Assembly: GCF_000499845.2 (NCBI RefSeq)
Contig: NC_023756.2
Span: 42,719,393-42,783,392, forward strand
Source: Phaseolus vulgaris
Lineage: Eukaryota > Streptophyta > Magnoliopsida > Fabales > Fabaceae
DNA length: 64,000 bases
Direction: 5' to 3'
The position numbers and the translations under genes are program-made. A model generated the notes under the pieces. It was not told the origin of the DNA and did no database searches. It saw only the letters and a program-made list of their open reading frames with translations. Within the stretch, counting starts at the first letter, position 1; each line of letters begins with the position of its first letter. Shown piece after piece: positions 9,924-20,690 of this stretch.

Positions 9924-11232
9924 TCCAAGAGGCATTACTCTAGACTTAGGTGGAGTTATTTTTCTTTTGTTTTCATTAGCGTTTTAGTATTCGTGGCAAA
10001 CTAGACTTCAACTCTCAAAATATTTAGGGAATTTCCTTCAGTCTTTAGAAACACATTTAAATTTTTTATTGGAATATGCTTCCATGAACCACAGTCTTCC
10101 TTCAAAAAGTATTAGACCCACATAGGACCACTTTAGGATATTCTATACAACTTCAATGAAACTATTAAGAAATACACTTTTTGTCTAACTCAACCTTATA
10201 TAATCGGTTTATAAAGTGAAATTTGCACTCACTTATATACTATAAAATGTTAGTATCTGTAGTTGATGTGTAATTTTCAAACAGAACCTATACAACGTCC
10301 CTTTTATTTTAGGATCGTTATATGTAATTACCTATATAGATCCATCCACATCTAATAATATATGAATTTATATATAGGTAATTATATTATGAATTTATAT
10401 GTAACCAATTATATATGCGCATAAAATCACATGTAGTTACCTACATATTAGAAATCCTCAAGTATTTTACTTACAAATTCTTTTTTATTGGTATATCATA
10501 GGTTATTAAGTTTTATCTACAAATTTCTTAAATTACACATATATATATATATATTAAATTTTTTATTATATTATCAATGGTATATGAAAACAACATCTTC
10601 TACATGTCAATAACTTGAACTTAATTTAAATATTATTCCTTCAAAACTTTTAATACCAAAAAAATAAGTATCCATATATAAAAAAGTTATCTAAATAATA
10701 AGAAACATATTCCATAAAAAAATAATTAAAGAATACACAATATCATACCAAAGTAGTATTTCATCATTTAATTAACTATTTAATAATTAAAGGATACTCA
10801 TAAATAATAAAAACAATAGAGATATCATCACTTTTGAAAGAAATGAAACAACACAAACCCGTGGTTAAAATTTTCTTTAGTTTTTTATGATGAATTTTTA
10901 AAATTAAGAGAGATTTTTATACATCCAAAATTTCTTAAGTAGTAAGAAGCTTGAGTTTACATAATCAATACACTATTAGAAAATATTTTTTTAATTTTAA
11001 AGAATCCACTAGTGGTTTGTATAAAACTGAGTTAAACTTAAAATATATTTCATAATATATCAGACTCATTCAAAGTTTATCGTAATGAAACAAACTTTAG
11101 AAAATTGAATCAAACTTAAAATACACTTCTTAATAAACGAATTTATATATATAAAAAAATAACTTCAAAATAGTTCTACCACAACACTCATATATCTAAT
11201 AGGAACATTTTATTAAACCTTGTGAAGGTTCT
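9924..11232. repeat. Unit tail plus Kunitz K2 3' flank (unit U3 start)
   Basis: 9924-10455 matches 26930-27470 (tccaagaggcatta, gtattcgtgg, aatcggtttataaag, acgtcccttttattttagg). 10465-10875 matches the K1 and U2 3' flanks. No further gene is seen. 10876-11232 is the 3' flank of K2, unique in this window because K1 and U2 have lost it. Confidence 0.75.
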
Positions 11233-11728
11233 TCAACCAATATTAATAAGTGCAAAATTAAAGGGAACATTAGTGTGAGAATTATCCATCAAAACAAGAT
11301 CCCTTCCTTCATGATCATCAATTCTCCCAATACTAAAACAAGTGTTGTGGTTAGTGTTGTTGCTGCAGAATGCAAACTTATAACCCTCACCATATTTCTT
11401 AATCATAAACGATCCACTTAAGTACTCCATCCCTAGATGGTCTCCACCCTCACCAATACCAACCCATTTTGTAGGAAAATCATCACCAAATACCACCCAC
11501 TTGGAGGATTCAGAACAATAAGGAATAAAATTAAATCTAATCTCTAATGGTGTCTCTGTCAGTATGACACCTGAGCTTCTTCCTTTTGTGTTGAATATCA
11601 GACCTTTCCCACGATAATTAATTTTTGTAGCAACAACTTTGCATCTTTCGATCGGACCAGAACCTACCTCTACTCCACCACCTTGTGGACCATTACGATT
11701 AAGATGCAAAAGAGTGTATTGATTAGAA
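11233..11728 (-). pseudogene. K2 Kunitz-type protease inhibitor, 3' part (gene split by CACTA)
   Basis: This is the C-terminal 165 codons of a Kunitz (STI family) inhibitor. Such proteins are secreted or vacuolar inhibitors of serine proteases used in seed storage and defence. The four conserved cysteines are visible (ERCKVV, IPYCSE, FAFCSN, NTCFSIG), as are the family patterns SGSFMIKKYGEGYKFAFC and RDLVLMD. Stop is TGA at 11233-11235. The rest of the frame lies at 20224-20345; together, leaving out one 3-bp duplication, they make 618 nt, 205 residues, the normal family length. No stop or frameshift exists in either half, so the insertion is probably recent. The reactive-site loop cannot be assigned from sequence alone. 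Confidence 0.9.
11726..11728. other. CACTA target-site duplication, left copy (GAA)
   Basis: GAA directly precedes CACTAC at 11729 and GAA directly follows TAGTG at 20220. The paralogous K1 site at 5760-5766 has a single GAA (attaGAAGGAG), confirming a 3-bp duplication, the size made by CACTA transposases. Confidence 0.95.
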
Positions 11729-11747
11729 CACTACAAAAAAATGTGTA
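11729..11747 (+). repeat. CACTA left terminal inverted repeat
   Basis: CACTACAAAAAAATGTGTA. It matches the complement of the right end except for one base (T versus A at position 14). Confidence 0.95.
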
Positions 11748-11751
11748 AAAA

Positions 11752-11826
11752 ATGGCGGTTTTAATATGGCGGTTATTAATAACCGCCACAAATTTCAGCA
11801 TAATACGTCATTTCATTAACCACCAC
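11752..11826. repeat. CACTA left subterminal repeats
   Basis: TGGCGGTT occurs at about 11753 and 11767, followed by AACCGCCAC in the opposite orientation at about 11780 and a weaker ACCACCACA at about 11818. Such subterminal motifs are binding sites for the TNPA-type accessory protein in En/Spm; that role is inferred here. Confidence 0.8.
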
Positions 11827-12054
11827 AATTAACTTTCAAATTATGTCATTTTCAACTGTCATAATTTTCTTTCAGAGAAAACTTTTTATTCCTTTATTCC
11901 TATATTTACATTTTTAACTTGATTTAAAAATCCTTCAGATTTTAACTTGAAAATTGATTTTCTTTTTGAAAACTTAAGAAAATAATTTTTTTTGAATTTC
12001 AGTTTGGAAAAACCCTAACTCCTAACACTCATCACTCTCGTCCCTCTCTCTGCC

Positions 12055-12245
12055 TCACATGAACCCTAACCCTAACGCTCTCACGAACCCGCGATCTCTG
12101 CCTCCACACGAACCTAGCGCTCTTCTGCCTCCACACGAACCCGCGATCTCTGCGTCCACACGAACCTAACGCTCTTCTGCCTCCACACGAACCTAGCGCT
12201 CTTCGCCTCAACACGAACCCTAGCACTCTCTGCCTCTACACGGAA
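12055..12245 (+). repeat. Imperfect tandem repeats in CACTA 5' leader
   Basis: The phrase CACACGAACC followed by either TAGCGCTCTTCTGCCT or CGCGATCTCTGCCT recurs at least six times in units of about 25-29 bp. GC content is much higher than in the flanks. It could be a promoter-proximal region or an untranslated exon; a translated product from the reverse strand is just the repeat and is not a gene. Confidence 0.75.
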
Positions 12246-15074
12246 CCGATTTGAAGGTAATTAACCTGCTGTGCATTCCTTATACTTATGCAAAGTATAA
12301 GTATAAGATATGCACCATGTGAGAAGTTGGTGCCATGGGAATCAAGATATGCACTTATATAAGGGATTCCCAAACTCTGAGCTGGGATTACCATAATCAA
12401 AGATCAATATAGTGTATTTTATGCACTAATCTGAATATTTTGTGAATCAGGACATTTTTGGAAAACCGCCATTCTGAGTAGAAAATCCCAACACTTTCTG
12501 GAGGTGGTGTTAGCAGTGTTTTCAGCAATGGTTGAAGGGTGAAGAAAAGAAGAAGGTCGTGAAAAGAGAAAAGAGAAAAGAGAAGTTTGGATAATTTGGA
12601 GTTATAGCAAAAAAGGGTACGTTTGAATATCAGATTTACTCTCCCTCCCTTGACAGTTGTAAAAATCAATCTACCTCTCTGTCTGTCTCTGACTAGCTAG
12701 CTCGTGATTATGTTAACTGTTTGACCTGTGCTAGGGACTTCTCACTTTTATGCTAATTATCACACGCACAATAATTATACGCTTTCTTTATTTGAAAATT
12801 TATTTTAAACCTCAGGTTTATGACAGAGAAAATAGAAAGGAAGAATGTGTTTTGTTTCTCTGTCCTTCTTCCTTAAAAAAATATAAAATATGAGTGATAT
12901 ATGAATAATATTACTGTCAGCTTAATTGAACATGCTAGCTATAACTCCATATTCTTAATATAGGTGCATGTATGTTGTGGACCCCATTTTTAATCCACCT
13001 TTTGTTTTCTTTCCAACTAAACTAAGACTTTTTTCTCTCACATTGTTGGTATAATTAATAAGCAAACAATAAAAATGGCTACTAGCTTGATGGTACCTCT
13101 TTACTGAATTTGTCTCTTGCAAATGTGAAGTTGTAGATTATAGTTTTTTATATATATATGCATGGAATATATATGAGAAAAAGCAAAAGTTAATAGTTTG
13201 AATGTGATTGTACCATTTATTTATAGTATTCTCTTCTTAATATGCTTTCATAATGTGTGGGGTGTAAGCAACTTTTGTGTGTGAGCTGTGCCCTTCCCTT
13301 CCTTTTAAATAGTCATAACCATTCCAGAATTACCACATTACAACGTCTTCAGTTTTTTCAGTCAACAATAATTTTTAATATACTTAAAAATACTAATGTT
13401 CAACAAAAACAAATATTAAATACCAGAATCTAAATGATTCCTAATTAATAACTGTTTTGAAAATTGATTTAAAAGTGAATGCCACAATTATAGTGCATTA
13501 TTATTCTGAAAGCTGTTGATGAATCACACAGAGAAGGATTTGGTTTGCTGCAGAAACTGCTTTTCTGTATTAAGCATTGGATCTATGGAAATTGTTAAAG
13601 AAGTCAAGTCAAGGGATTTTATTAAGTCCTTAATCATGACTAAAAGATTATATAAAAGTGAGTTTATATTTTAATTTTTTTAGTTTTCTATTTAATTCTC
13701 ATTTCCCAAAAATTTAAAATCATTGTTTTAATGTGCTGAGATTATTTTTAAGAATTGAGTTTTCACAACTCTTTTTAGAATTCAGTTTTCACTATGATGC
13801 CCATAACTTGTCCCTCTTGATGCTTTGGTGATGGTGACTATGCTCTCCTGATTGAGTGACTATTCTGATTTGCTATATTTTGTGTATTTGATTGACCAAA
13901 CTTATCTATATAAGTCTACAAAAGAAAAATAAGAGGAAAAAATAAAATAAGTTTTTTCAAATGTTAAAACTAGCTTATGCAAAAGCAATCTTGTATGACT
14001 TTCGTAAAATTCTATTTTGCCATAAAAAATTCTTAAGTTTATTTAAGTTGGATGTCACTTGTTTGGAATATTCTTACCCTGCTCTTTTAAGTTCATGTTG
14101 CTATCAATATAGTGTGTAAGGTGATTATTGTATTTTATGTACTAATCTGAATCATTTTGTGAATCAGGACTTCTTTGATAATTAGGAATCATAGGACAAG
14201 AATTGCTCTTAAGGCAGCACCCAAAAGGGTACGTTCAAAGACAAATTACTCACCAATTATATCAGATTTTATAAATTAATGTATTTTGAATATTGCTTAA
14301 TACAATTCATATAGTTTATTATATGTTGTTTATATAGTTTATTATTTTATTTTAGATTGAGTGAGTTGTATTAAATTTTTTAGTTAACCTAATTCATAAC
14401 ATCTAATACTTTTACAATTGTTTTTATGTTTTATCATATTAATATTAATTATTTGTATATCATATTCTTAACATGTTGCCAATACTAAAGAACGTTAAAT
14501 TTTATTTTGAATGGATAAATTTTTTATAATTAAAATTAATGAATTTGATAACTTGACCTAACTTAATTGAATTATAATCTGGTTGATTATTAAACAAAAT
14601 ATAAATGTCAATTTAATCTAATCAAATACTTTCAGGCCTGTGCAAAAGTTACTTTAGCTTATTTTTATATCCTTTCTGGGGAAAAGAGATACCCAATCTA
14701 ATAGTTCCTAAGAAAGGCCAAATATAATTATCATAGTTATTGAGCTTTAGATGTGTCAAAAAATGTTTTCGATCTTAAAAAAATTACATTCCTTCTAAAT
14801 TATATAATATTATTTTCATCCATTTTAAATTATGGATTTGCCAGAATAAAATGTAGTTTAGATTGTGAAGATTGATTATATTATGACTCAATTAATGGAT
14901 AAAACCTACTATATTACAATTTCCAGCTTCACAATCATCTAGCAGTTTCACAACTTCACAAACATCACTCCAAGTAAGTTTGTTTTAGTTAACTTTTTTT
15001 ACTTCAGTTTAATATATAATATATGTACACATTACTAGATAAGTAATGTTCTATTTTGCTGTTTTGGTGTAGTC
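12246..15074. other. CACTA non-coding region upstream of transposase
   Basis: AT-rich, with no supported gene. A segment of about 45 bp (atcaatatagtgta ... gaatcaggac) at 12403-12452 recurs at about 14104-14169, and aaaagggtacgtt recurs at about 12610 and 14222. This suggests an internal duplication, possibly of untranslated exons with long introns between. Confidence 0.55.
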
Positions 15075-18000
15075 ATGCCAATTGATAAATCGTGGATTTG
15101 TAAACCACGAAACACCATTGAGTATGCAAATGGGTTGAATGTGTTTTTGGATATTGCATTTCAACATGCTAATGGTCCTGTAATTAAGTGTCCATGTGCA
15201 AAATGTGGTTTCAAAAAGTGGCAAACAAGGGATGTAGTTCAAGAACACTTAACATGTACAGCTTTCCCTCAGAACTACAAAACTTGGTATTTGCATGGTG
15301 AAGGATCAAGTGTAATTGAGTCAATGGTCGCCACAAGTGCGCATGTCATTGAAGATTTATTGGAATCTCAAAATCCGATGGAAGACATGTTGAATGATGC
15401 ATTCGGGTTTGCGGGGCATGATGAGGATACTGAAGCTGATGATCTGCAAACTAATATGGTGGGTGATGAAGGAAAGACAAACTTTGATGAATTGATGAGG
15501 GACAATAATGAACCCTTATATGAAGGTTGTACAAAGTATTCAAAATTATCATTCATGTTGAAGTTGTACCATATCAAATGCATGAGTAGAATGAGTGACA
15601 AAGCAATGACCATGATTCTAGAGTTGCTAAAGGACGCATTTGAACATGCTAAGTTTCCTAACTCGTTCTATGAGGCGAAAACTGTGATTAGCAAACTTGG
15701 ACTTAACTATGTCAAAATACCAGCTTGCCCAAAAGACTGTATGCTATATTGGGGTGAAGACAATGAAGGCTTAGAAGAATGTAAACGATGCAAAACATCT
15801 AAGTGGAAAAATAAAGATAAGAAGCAATACGCAAAAATCTTGCGTTACTTTCCATTAAAACCGCGTTTGCAAAGATTGTTTATGAGTTCTAAGACGATTG
15901 AGTCTATGACATGGCATGCATCAAAGGATAATCAAGATGGGTTGATGAGGCATCCTAGAGATTCCGAGGCTTGGAAATCATTTGATTTATTGCATCTAGA
16001 ATTTGCAAATGATCCTCGAAATGTACGATTAGGCTTAGCTGCTGATGGCTTCAATCCTTATGGAAACATGAGTACAAACCATAGTATATGGCCAGTGGTT
16101 CTCATCCCATACAATCGCCCCCCTTGGCAGTGTATGAAGCAAACATCTTTTATCCTCTCCATGATAATTCCTGGAAAACAAATGGTAGGAAATGACATTG
16201 ATGTTTACTTAGAACCACTCATAAGCGAATTGAAGGATTTATGGTTTGATGGAGTGCAAACATTTGACTATTCAAAAAAAGAAATGTTTACTTTGCGAGC
16301 AGCTTTGTTGTGGACAATTAGTGACTTCCCTGGGCTAGGTAATTTGTCTGGATGGAACACGCACACTGGTCTTGCTTGCCCTACCTGTAACTTTGAAACC
16401 GACTCTTCTTGGTTGTACAGGGGCAAATTCTGCTTTATGGGACATCGTAGATTTTTAAATAAAGAGCACAGATTCAGATTCAATAATCATCTTTTTGATG
16501 GAACAAATGAACTAAGGGATGCACCAAAACCTTTGTTAGGGTCAGACATATGGAATCAAATTGAGGGTATGAATGTTACATTTAGAAAACCATTAGACCC
16601 TATAGATACAAGTAAGAGGGCTAGTGGAAAGAATGTTGTTCAAGTTGGAGCAGAGCAATGGAGAAAGAGAAGTATATTTTTTGAACTTCCTTATTGGCAG
16701 ACCAACTTGTTACGCCATTGTCTAGATGTGATGCATATTGAGAAAAATGTTTGTGACAATGTTTTGTACACATTACTTAATGATCCTAAGAAGTCCAAAG
16801 ATAATCTCAAAGCCCGAAAGGTTCTTAAAGAAATGGGTATAAGGAAAGAGCTTTGGCCAAATGATAAAGGAAGATTTCGACCAAGTGTATTTTCATTGTC
16901 AAAAACAAAGAAAAAAACGTTTTTGCGGACGTTGAAAAAGGCTAAAATGCCAGATGGATACTCAAGTAATATTGCAAGGTGTGTAGATTTGAAAGGTGGA
17001 AAGATTTTTGGACTCAAGAGTCATGATTGTCATATTCTTATGGAACAATTACTACCTATTGCCATACGTAATGTTCTACCAAACAATGTGACTGCCGTGA
17101 TAGTAGAAATGTGTTCATTTTTTCGACAATTATGTGGGAAAAGTTTAAGTCAATTTGATCTTAATAAACTTGAGTCTCGCATGATTCAAACTCTTTGCCA
17201 CTTGGAAATGTTATTTCCTCCTACCTTCTTTACAATCATGGTTCATTTAACATGTCATCTAGCTGGTGAGGCAAAACTTGGAGGACCGGTACATTACCGT
17301 TGGATGTATCCCATAGAAAGGTAAATTTCCTACGAACCTTTGTACTTTTTTTAAGTTCAAAGTTTGATTATTCTAATTGCGAAAGAATTTTATAGGTATT
17401 TGGGACACTTAAAATCGTATGTTCGAAACAAGGCACAACCTGAAGGTTCTATTGCTGAAGGATACCTAGCTGAAGAGGTTTTGACCTTTTGTTCTCAATA
17501 TATGGAAGGGATGAAAACAAGAACTAATAGACCTTCACGTGTAGATGACTCTTTCAACACAAATATTTCAGAATTGAATACCCTATTTCCACCAATTGGT
17601 AGAGTTGTAAGTGCTGCTTCAACTTTTGAGATGTCAACTATTGAGAGAACACAAGCACATCGATATGTGTTATTTAATTGCCCTCAAGTTCAACCTTACA
17701 TTGAGTGAGTATTAACACTCAATATAAATCTAATTATGTTGAAAAGTTGTCCTTTATGGAATTATTAGTAATATATTGGTTTCAAATTTTTTCTTAGGGA
17801 ATTTAGACAACATTTACGAAGAAGGTCTAGAGGGAGAAGAATTCCAAATACAGAGCTAGAAAAGATTATCAATAAGGATTTCATGAATTGGTTTCCTCAA
17901 AGGGTAGGTACAATATGTTTTTACAAGTTTAAAATGTCAATTTCAAAGATATACTGACAACAAGCATTATTTTTGTAGATTAATAACACAGACATTTCAA

Positions 18001-18671
18001 GTACAGTTGCAAATGATCTTAAGTATCTAGCTCAAGGTCCAACAACACATGCTAGAAGAATTTCTGCCTTTAATGTAAATGGTTTCAAATTTAGAACTGA
18101 AAGTCGAGAACATGACCTAAAAACCCAAAACTGTGGAGTGTTCTTAACTTCTTCAACATCATGTGTTGTAAGTGGTGTGGATCAAAATATTAGACAAGCA
18201 GATTTGGCATATTATGGAAAATTAGAAGATATAATTGAGCTTAATTACTATGGTCATTTTAAGGTTATCTTGTTCAAATGTAAATGGGCTGACACCACAA
18301 GGGACTGTGGGTTGAGGAAGGATCCTTGGGGTTTCACTTGTATTAATTTTTCAAGGTTAATTCACACGGGAGATCGTGAGGAGCATGATCCATACATTGA
18401 AGCTTCACAAGCTGGAATGGTATATTATATAGATGATGAGGTGAATAAGGAATGGTCAATTGTTGTCCATTTGAAACCACGAGACTTGTATGATATGGGA
18501 GAAGGAGATGGTGAAGTTTGTGAAGTAGAACCGTGTCCACAACAAGACTTACATGAATTTTTCAGCAACTCTGACCAATTGGCATTATTTAGGGAGGATG
18601 AAGATGATGAATTACTAAATGAGGACAACAATGATGATGAACTTCATGAAAATGACTCAATGTCAGAGTAA
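15075..18671 (+). CDS. TNP2-like CACTA transposase, four exons
   Basis: The transposase cuts and rejoins the element at its CACTA ends. I read exons 15075-17320, 17396-17704, 17798-17903 and 17979-18671, with GT/AG at every junction and an unbroken frame of 3354 nt (1117 residues). Domains in order: transposase-associated domain at the N-terminus (PIDKSWICKPRNTIEY, then the zinc-like CPCAKC), the Transposase_21/TNP2 core (AADGFNPYGNMS, WTISDFPGLGNLSGW, CLDVMHIEKNV), DUF4218 (KSHDCHILMEQLLPIAIR to HYRWMYPIER), then DUF4216 in exon 4 (YYGKLEDIIELNYYG, WGFTCINFSRL). The C-terminus is very acidic (about 1070-1117). DDE residues are probably among AADGF, NDID and MHIEK, but I cannot fix them by eye. 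The start codon is the first ATG after an in-frame-open upstream region and matches the family N-terminus. Confidence 0.93.
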
Positions 18672-18811
18672 TAATAACCTTGGTTCAGCTGCACTATTAA
18701 TATGTTCATTCATCTACTATGTGCATGTATGAAGCTTTTAATATATCTCCACTTTTAATATATCTTCAAATTTAAATTATGTTGTTGATTACTTCAATTT
18801 TATGTGCAGAT

Positions 18812-19526
18812 ATGCCTAAACCTAAAAGGATCAAGAACTTGCTTAAGTCAGTTGCTGGTTCAGACAAATCTGTGGCCAACTATGTAAACATTAATGCTAC
18901 GCCTTTTACTACACAGGACCAGACAAGAACTACTTCTGCAAGTCCATTTGGATCTCCACTACCACAAGCTTCTCAATCTATTCATCAACAAACCTCACAA
19001 CCTACACAATCACAAACTTCACAAGTTCCACAATCACAAGCTTCACAAGTTCCACAACCACAGACTGAATCTGAAAATCTTGAATCATCTGAATCTGTAC
19101 CTCCAGCAACTTCTGAATCTGCACCTGCACAACCAACTTCTGAGTGCTTTCAAAGGATCCACAACAAGGCTAAGTGGTATGAACCATGCTTCCTCTAGTT
19201 CAACTTCATCAAATGTGGAGGACAAGATAACTCAAATGGAAAATGAGCTTGCAACTGTGAAAAATCAAATGAACACTTTGCTTGCTTATATTGCTTCAAG
19301 AAAAGACGTTCCAGAACATTTTGCTGCAATAGCAGCTAATTTGGTTCATGCATCCACCAATGAGGTATTAATATATTTAAATATTTATTGGTGTCTTTTA
19401 TTTTATAATTATAAACATACAAATTCATTAACTTAAAATTATTTATTTCAGGCATCAGATTATGGAAGTGGTGCTCCATCACCTAATCAAGTAATAGGAT
19501 CAAGTGCCGGAAGCAAAACTGATTAG
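18812..19526 (+). pseudogene. CACTA second ORF (accessory, TNPA-position protein), one frame break
   Basis: It starts at ATG 18812 (MPKPKRIKNLLKSV), 140 bp after the transposase stop. The first part is Gln/Ser/Pro-rich with TSQ repeats (QASQSIHQQTSQPTQSQ). The second part, in the next frame, is SSSTSSNVEDKITQMENELATVKNQMNTL, a short coiled coil, and continues across an intron (19365-19451, GT/AG) to a stop at 19524-19526. The two parts join only if one base is gained or lost near 19145-19155. Position and coiled coil fit the DNA-binding accessory protein or C-terminal exons of CACTA elements; sequence alone does not prove this. The break may be real, a sequencing error, or hide an unusual splice. 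Confidence 0.65.
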
Positions 19527-20050
19527 AGATGTGTGTTTTAATTTTAAACTTGACTAGGAATGTATGAACTTTTGAACAACTATGTGTTGGAATTTTAAAC
19601 TTAATTAGGGATGTATGAACTTTTTATGTGTTTTAAACTTTTGAACATTATTATGTGTGTTTTAACTTTCAATTACATATAAACATTTGAACATTATTAT
19701 GTGTGCTTTAATTTTTAATGAAATGAATGGATGATTATAACTTTATACATTATTTTATTTTATTTTGAAAAAGTGGTGGTTAAATTTTATAATTGTATAA
19801 AACAGATTATAAAAAAGATTATAGAAAAGTGGTGGTTAAATTTTATAATTGTATAAAACAGATTATAAAAAAAATTATAAAAAAGATTATAAAAAAGTGG
19901 TTAAATTTTCCTTATTCAGTAATAAAATTACGTCAGTTAAAAACGCCACTACTTACGAATATTATGGTGTCAGAATCTTCTTCAATGATTGTAAATTGCG
20001 ACAGTTATAACTGACACTACTTACAGATAAAAACCGCCACTACTTACACT
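19527..20050. other. CACTA 3' non-coding region with short tandem repeats
   Basis: AT-rich. Contains repeated gaacattattatgtgtg at about 19640-19705 and a duplicated aaaagtggtggttaaattttataattgtataaaacag block at 19770-19860. No gene. Confidence 0.6.
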
Positions 20051-20220
20051 ATGTTTAAAGTGGCGGGTGTTGCGGCGGGTAACATAAAACCGCCACATTA
20101 AACTTTGTGGCGGCCAGTTCTATGGCGGTTTGGGAAACTGCCACAAGCGTATATTGTGGCGGTTATAAACGCCACTTTATACGAAAAAAACCGCCACAAT
20201 ATACACTTTTTTTTGTAGTG
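20051..20220. repeat. CACTA right subterminal repeats and terminal inverted repeat
   Basis: At least eight copies of GGCGG or CCGCC in about 170 bp (for example gtggcggcc, atggcggtt, gtggcggtt, aaccgccac). They end in the inverted terminus TACACTTTTTTTTGTAGTG at 20202-20220. Inverted pairs could fold into long hairpins. Confidence 0.85.
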
Positions 20221-20223
20221 GAA
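20221..20223. other. CACTA target-site duplication, right copy (GAA)
   Basis: GAA directly after the right terminus, identical to 11726-11728. Confidence 0.95.
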
Positions 20224-20345
20224 GGAGAGATGGGTAAACCATTTGAGTCACGGACTTGTTCAGGAACCCTAGAGAATGCTAATGGAAGAAAGTTGGAAGT
20301 GAAGAGAAGGAAGAAAGAGAGACTGAGGGATATTGTAGACTTCAT
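20224..20345 (-). pseudogene. K2 Kunitz-type protease inhibitor, 5' part with signal peptide
   Basis: Minus-strand ATG at 20343-20345. It encodes a 25-residue signal peptide (MKSTISLSLSFFLLFTSNF, then LPLAFS) and the first residues of the mature protein (RVPEQVRDSNGLPISPS). The frame then runs into the CACTA right end and stops after a few residues. The natural continuation is at 11728. Upstream is a TATA box at 20393-20399. Confidence 0.9.
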
Positions 20346-20690
20346 GGTTTATGATAATGTGTTTAGTTTTGGTTCAATCTACTTTTATAAAGCTTTTTCT
20401 AGATTTACTCATTAATGATTTTTATGAAACTATCACCACATTTATTATTTATTTATGCATTTTATTTATTTATTTTTACGCGTTTTTATGTGTATGTTTG
20501 TGTGATGAATGCATATATTATATATTTTTATTGGATTCATAACTGTTGTGTTTTTATTGATGAGTTAATTAATTAATAGATATGTTTCATAGAATCCAAT
20601 TTTGAAGTTATAAATATTGGATCAAATTGCGCTTTTTTCCTTAATAGTGAGAATTTTTGTAATTTTTTTTAAATAAAAGATGAATTGAAA
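20346..20690. repeat. Unit U3, proximal upstream region of K2
   Basis: Matches 5886-6190 and 46906-47210 (tatcaccacattt, ttggattcataactgttgtg, gcgcttttttccttaatag). It is interrupted at about 20690 by the Gypsy-C block and resumes at about 24985. Confidence 0.8.
20393..20399 (-). promoter_or_regulatory. Candidate TATA box of K2
   Basis: The minus strand reads TATAAAA about 48 bp upstream of the K2 ATG. It lies in a stretch of about 50 bp present only at K2; the paralogous upstream regions at 5886-5910 and 46906-46935 go directly from ataatgtg to ttaatgattt. Confidence 0.6.

Larger units (their letters stand above)
11729..20220 (+). mobile_element. CACTA (En/Spm) DNA transposon, 8492 bp, complete
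   Basis: The left end is CACTACAAAAAAATGTGTA and the right end, reverse-complemented, is CACTACAAAAAAAAGTGTA. Flanks carry a 3-bp GAA duplication. Subterminal repeats of GGCGGTT in both orientations lie inside each end. The element carries a TNP2-type transposase (15075-18671) and a second gene with a coiled coil (18812-19526), both on the plus strand. The transposase gene looks undamaged with consensus splice sites. The element interrupts Kunitz gene K2 after codon 41. Confidence 0.97.

Noticed and set aside
12060..12085. Interstitial telomere repeat (aaccctaaccctaacgc)
   Set aside because: Only two imperfect units lacking the third A of CCCTAAA; part of the local repeat.
12032..12226. Arg-rich minus ORF with RRALGSCG repeats
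   Set aside because: It is only the translated tandem repeat of the CACTA leader.
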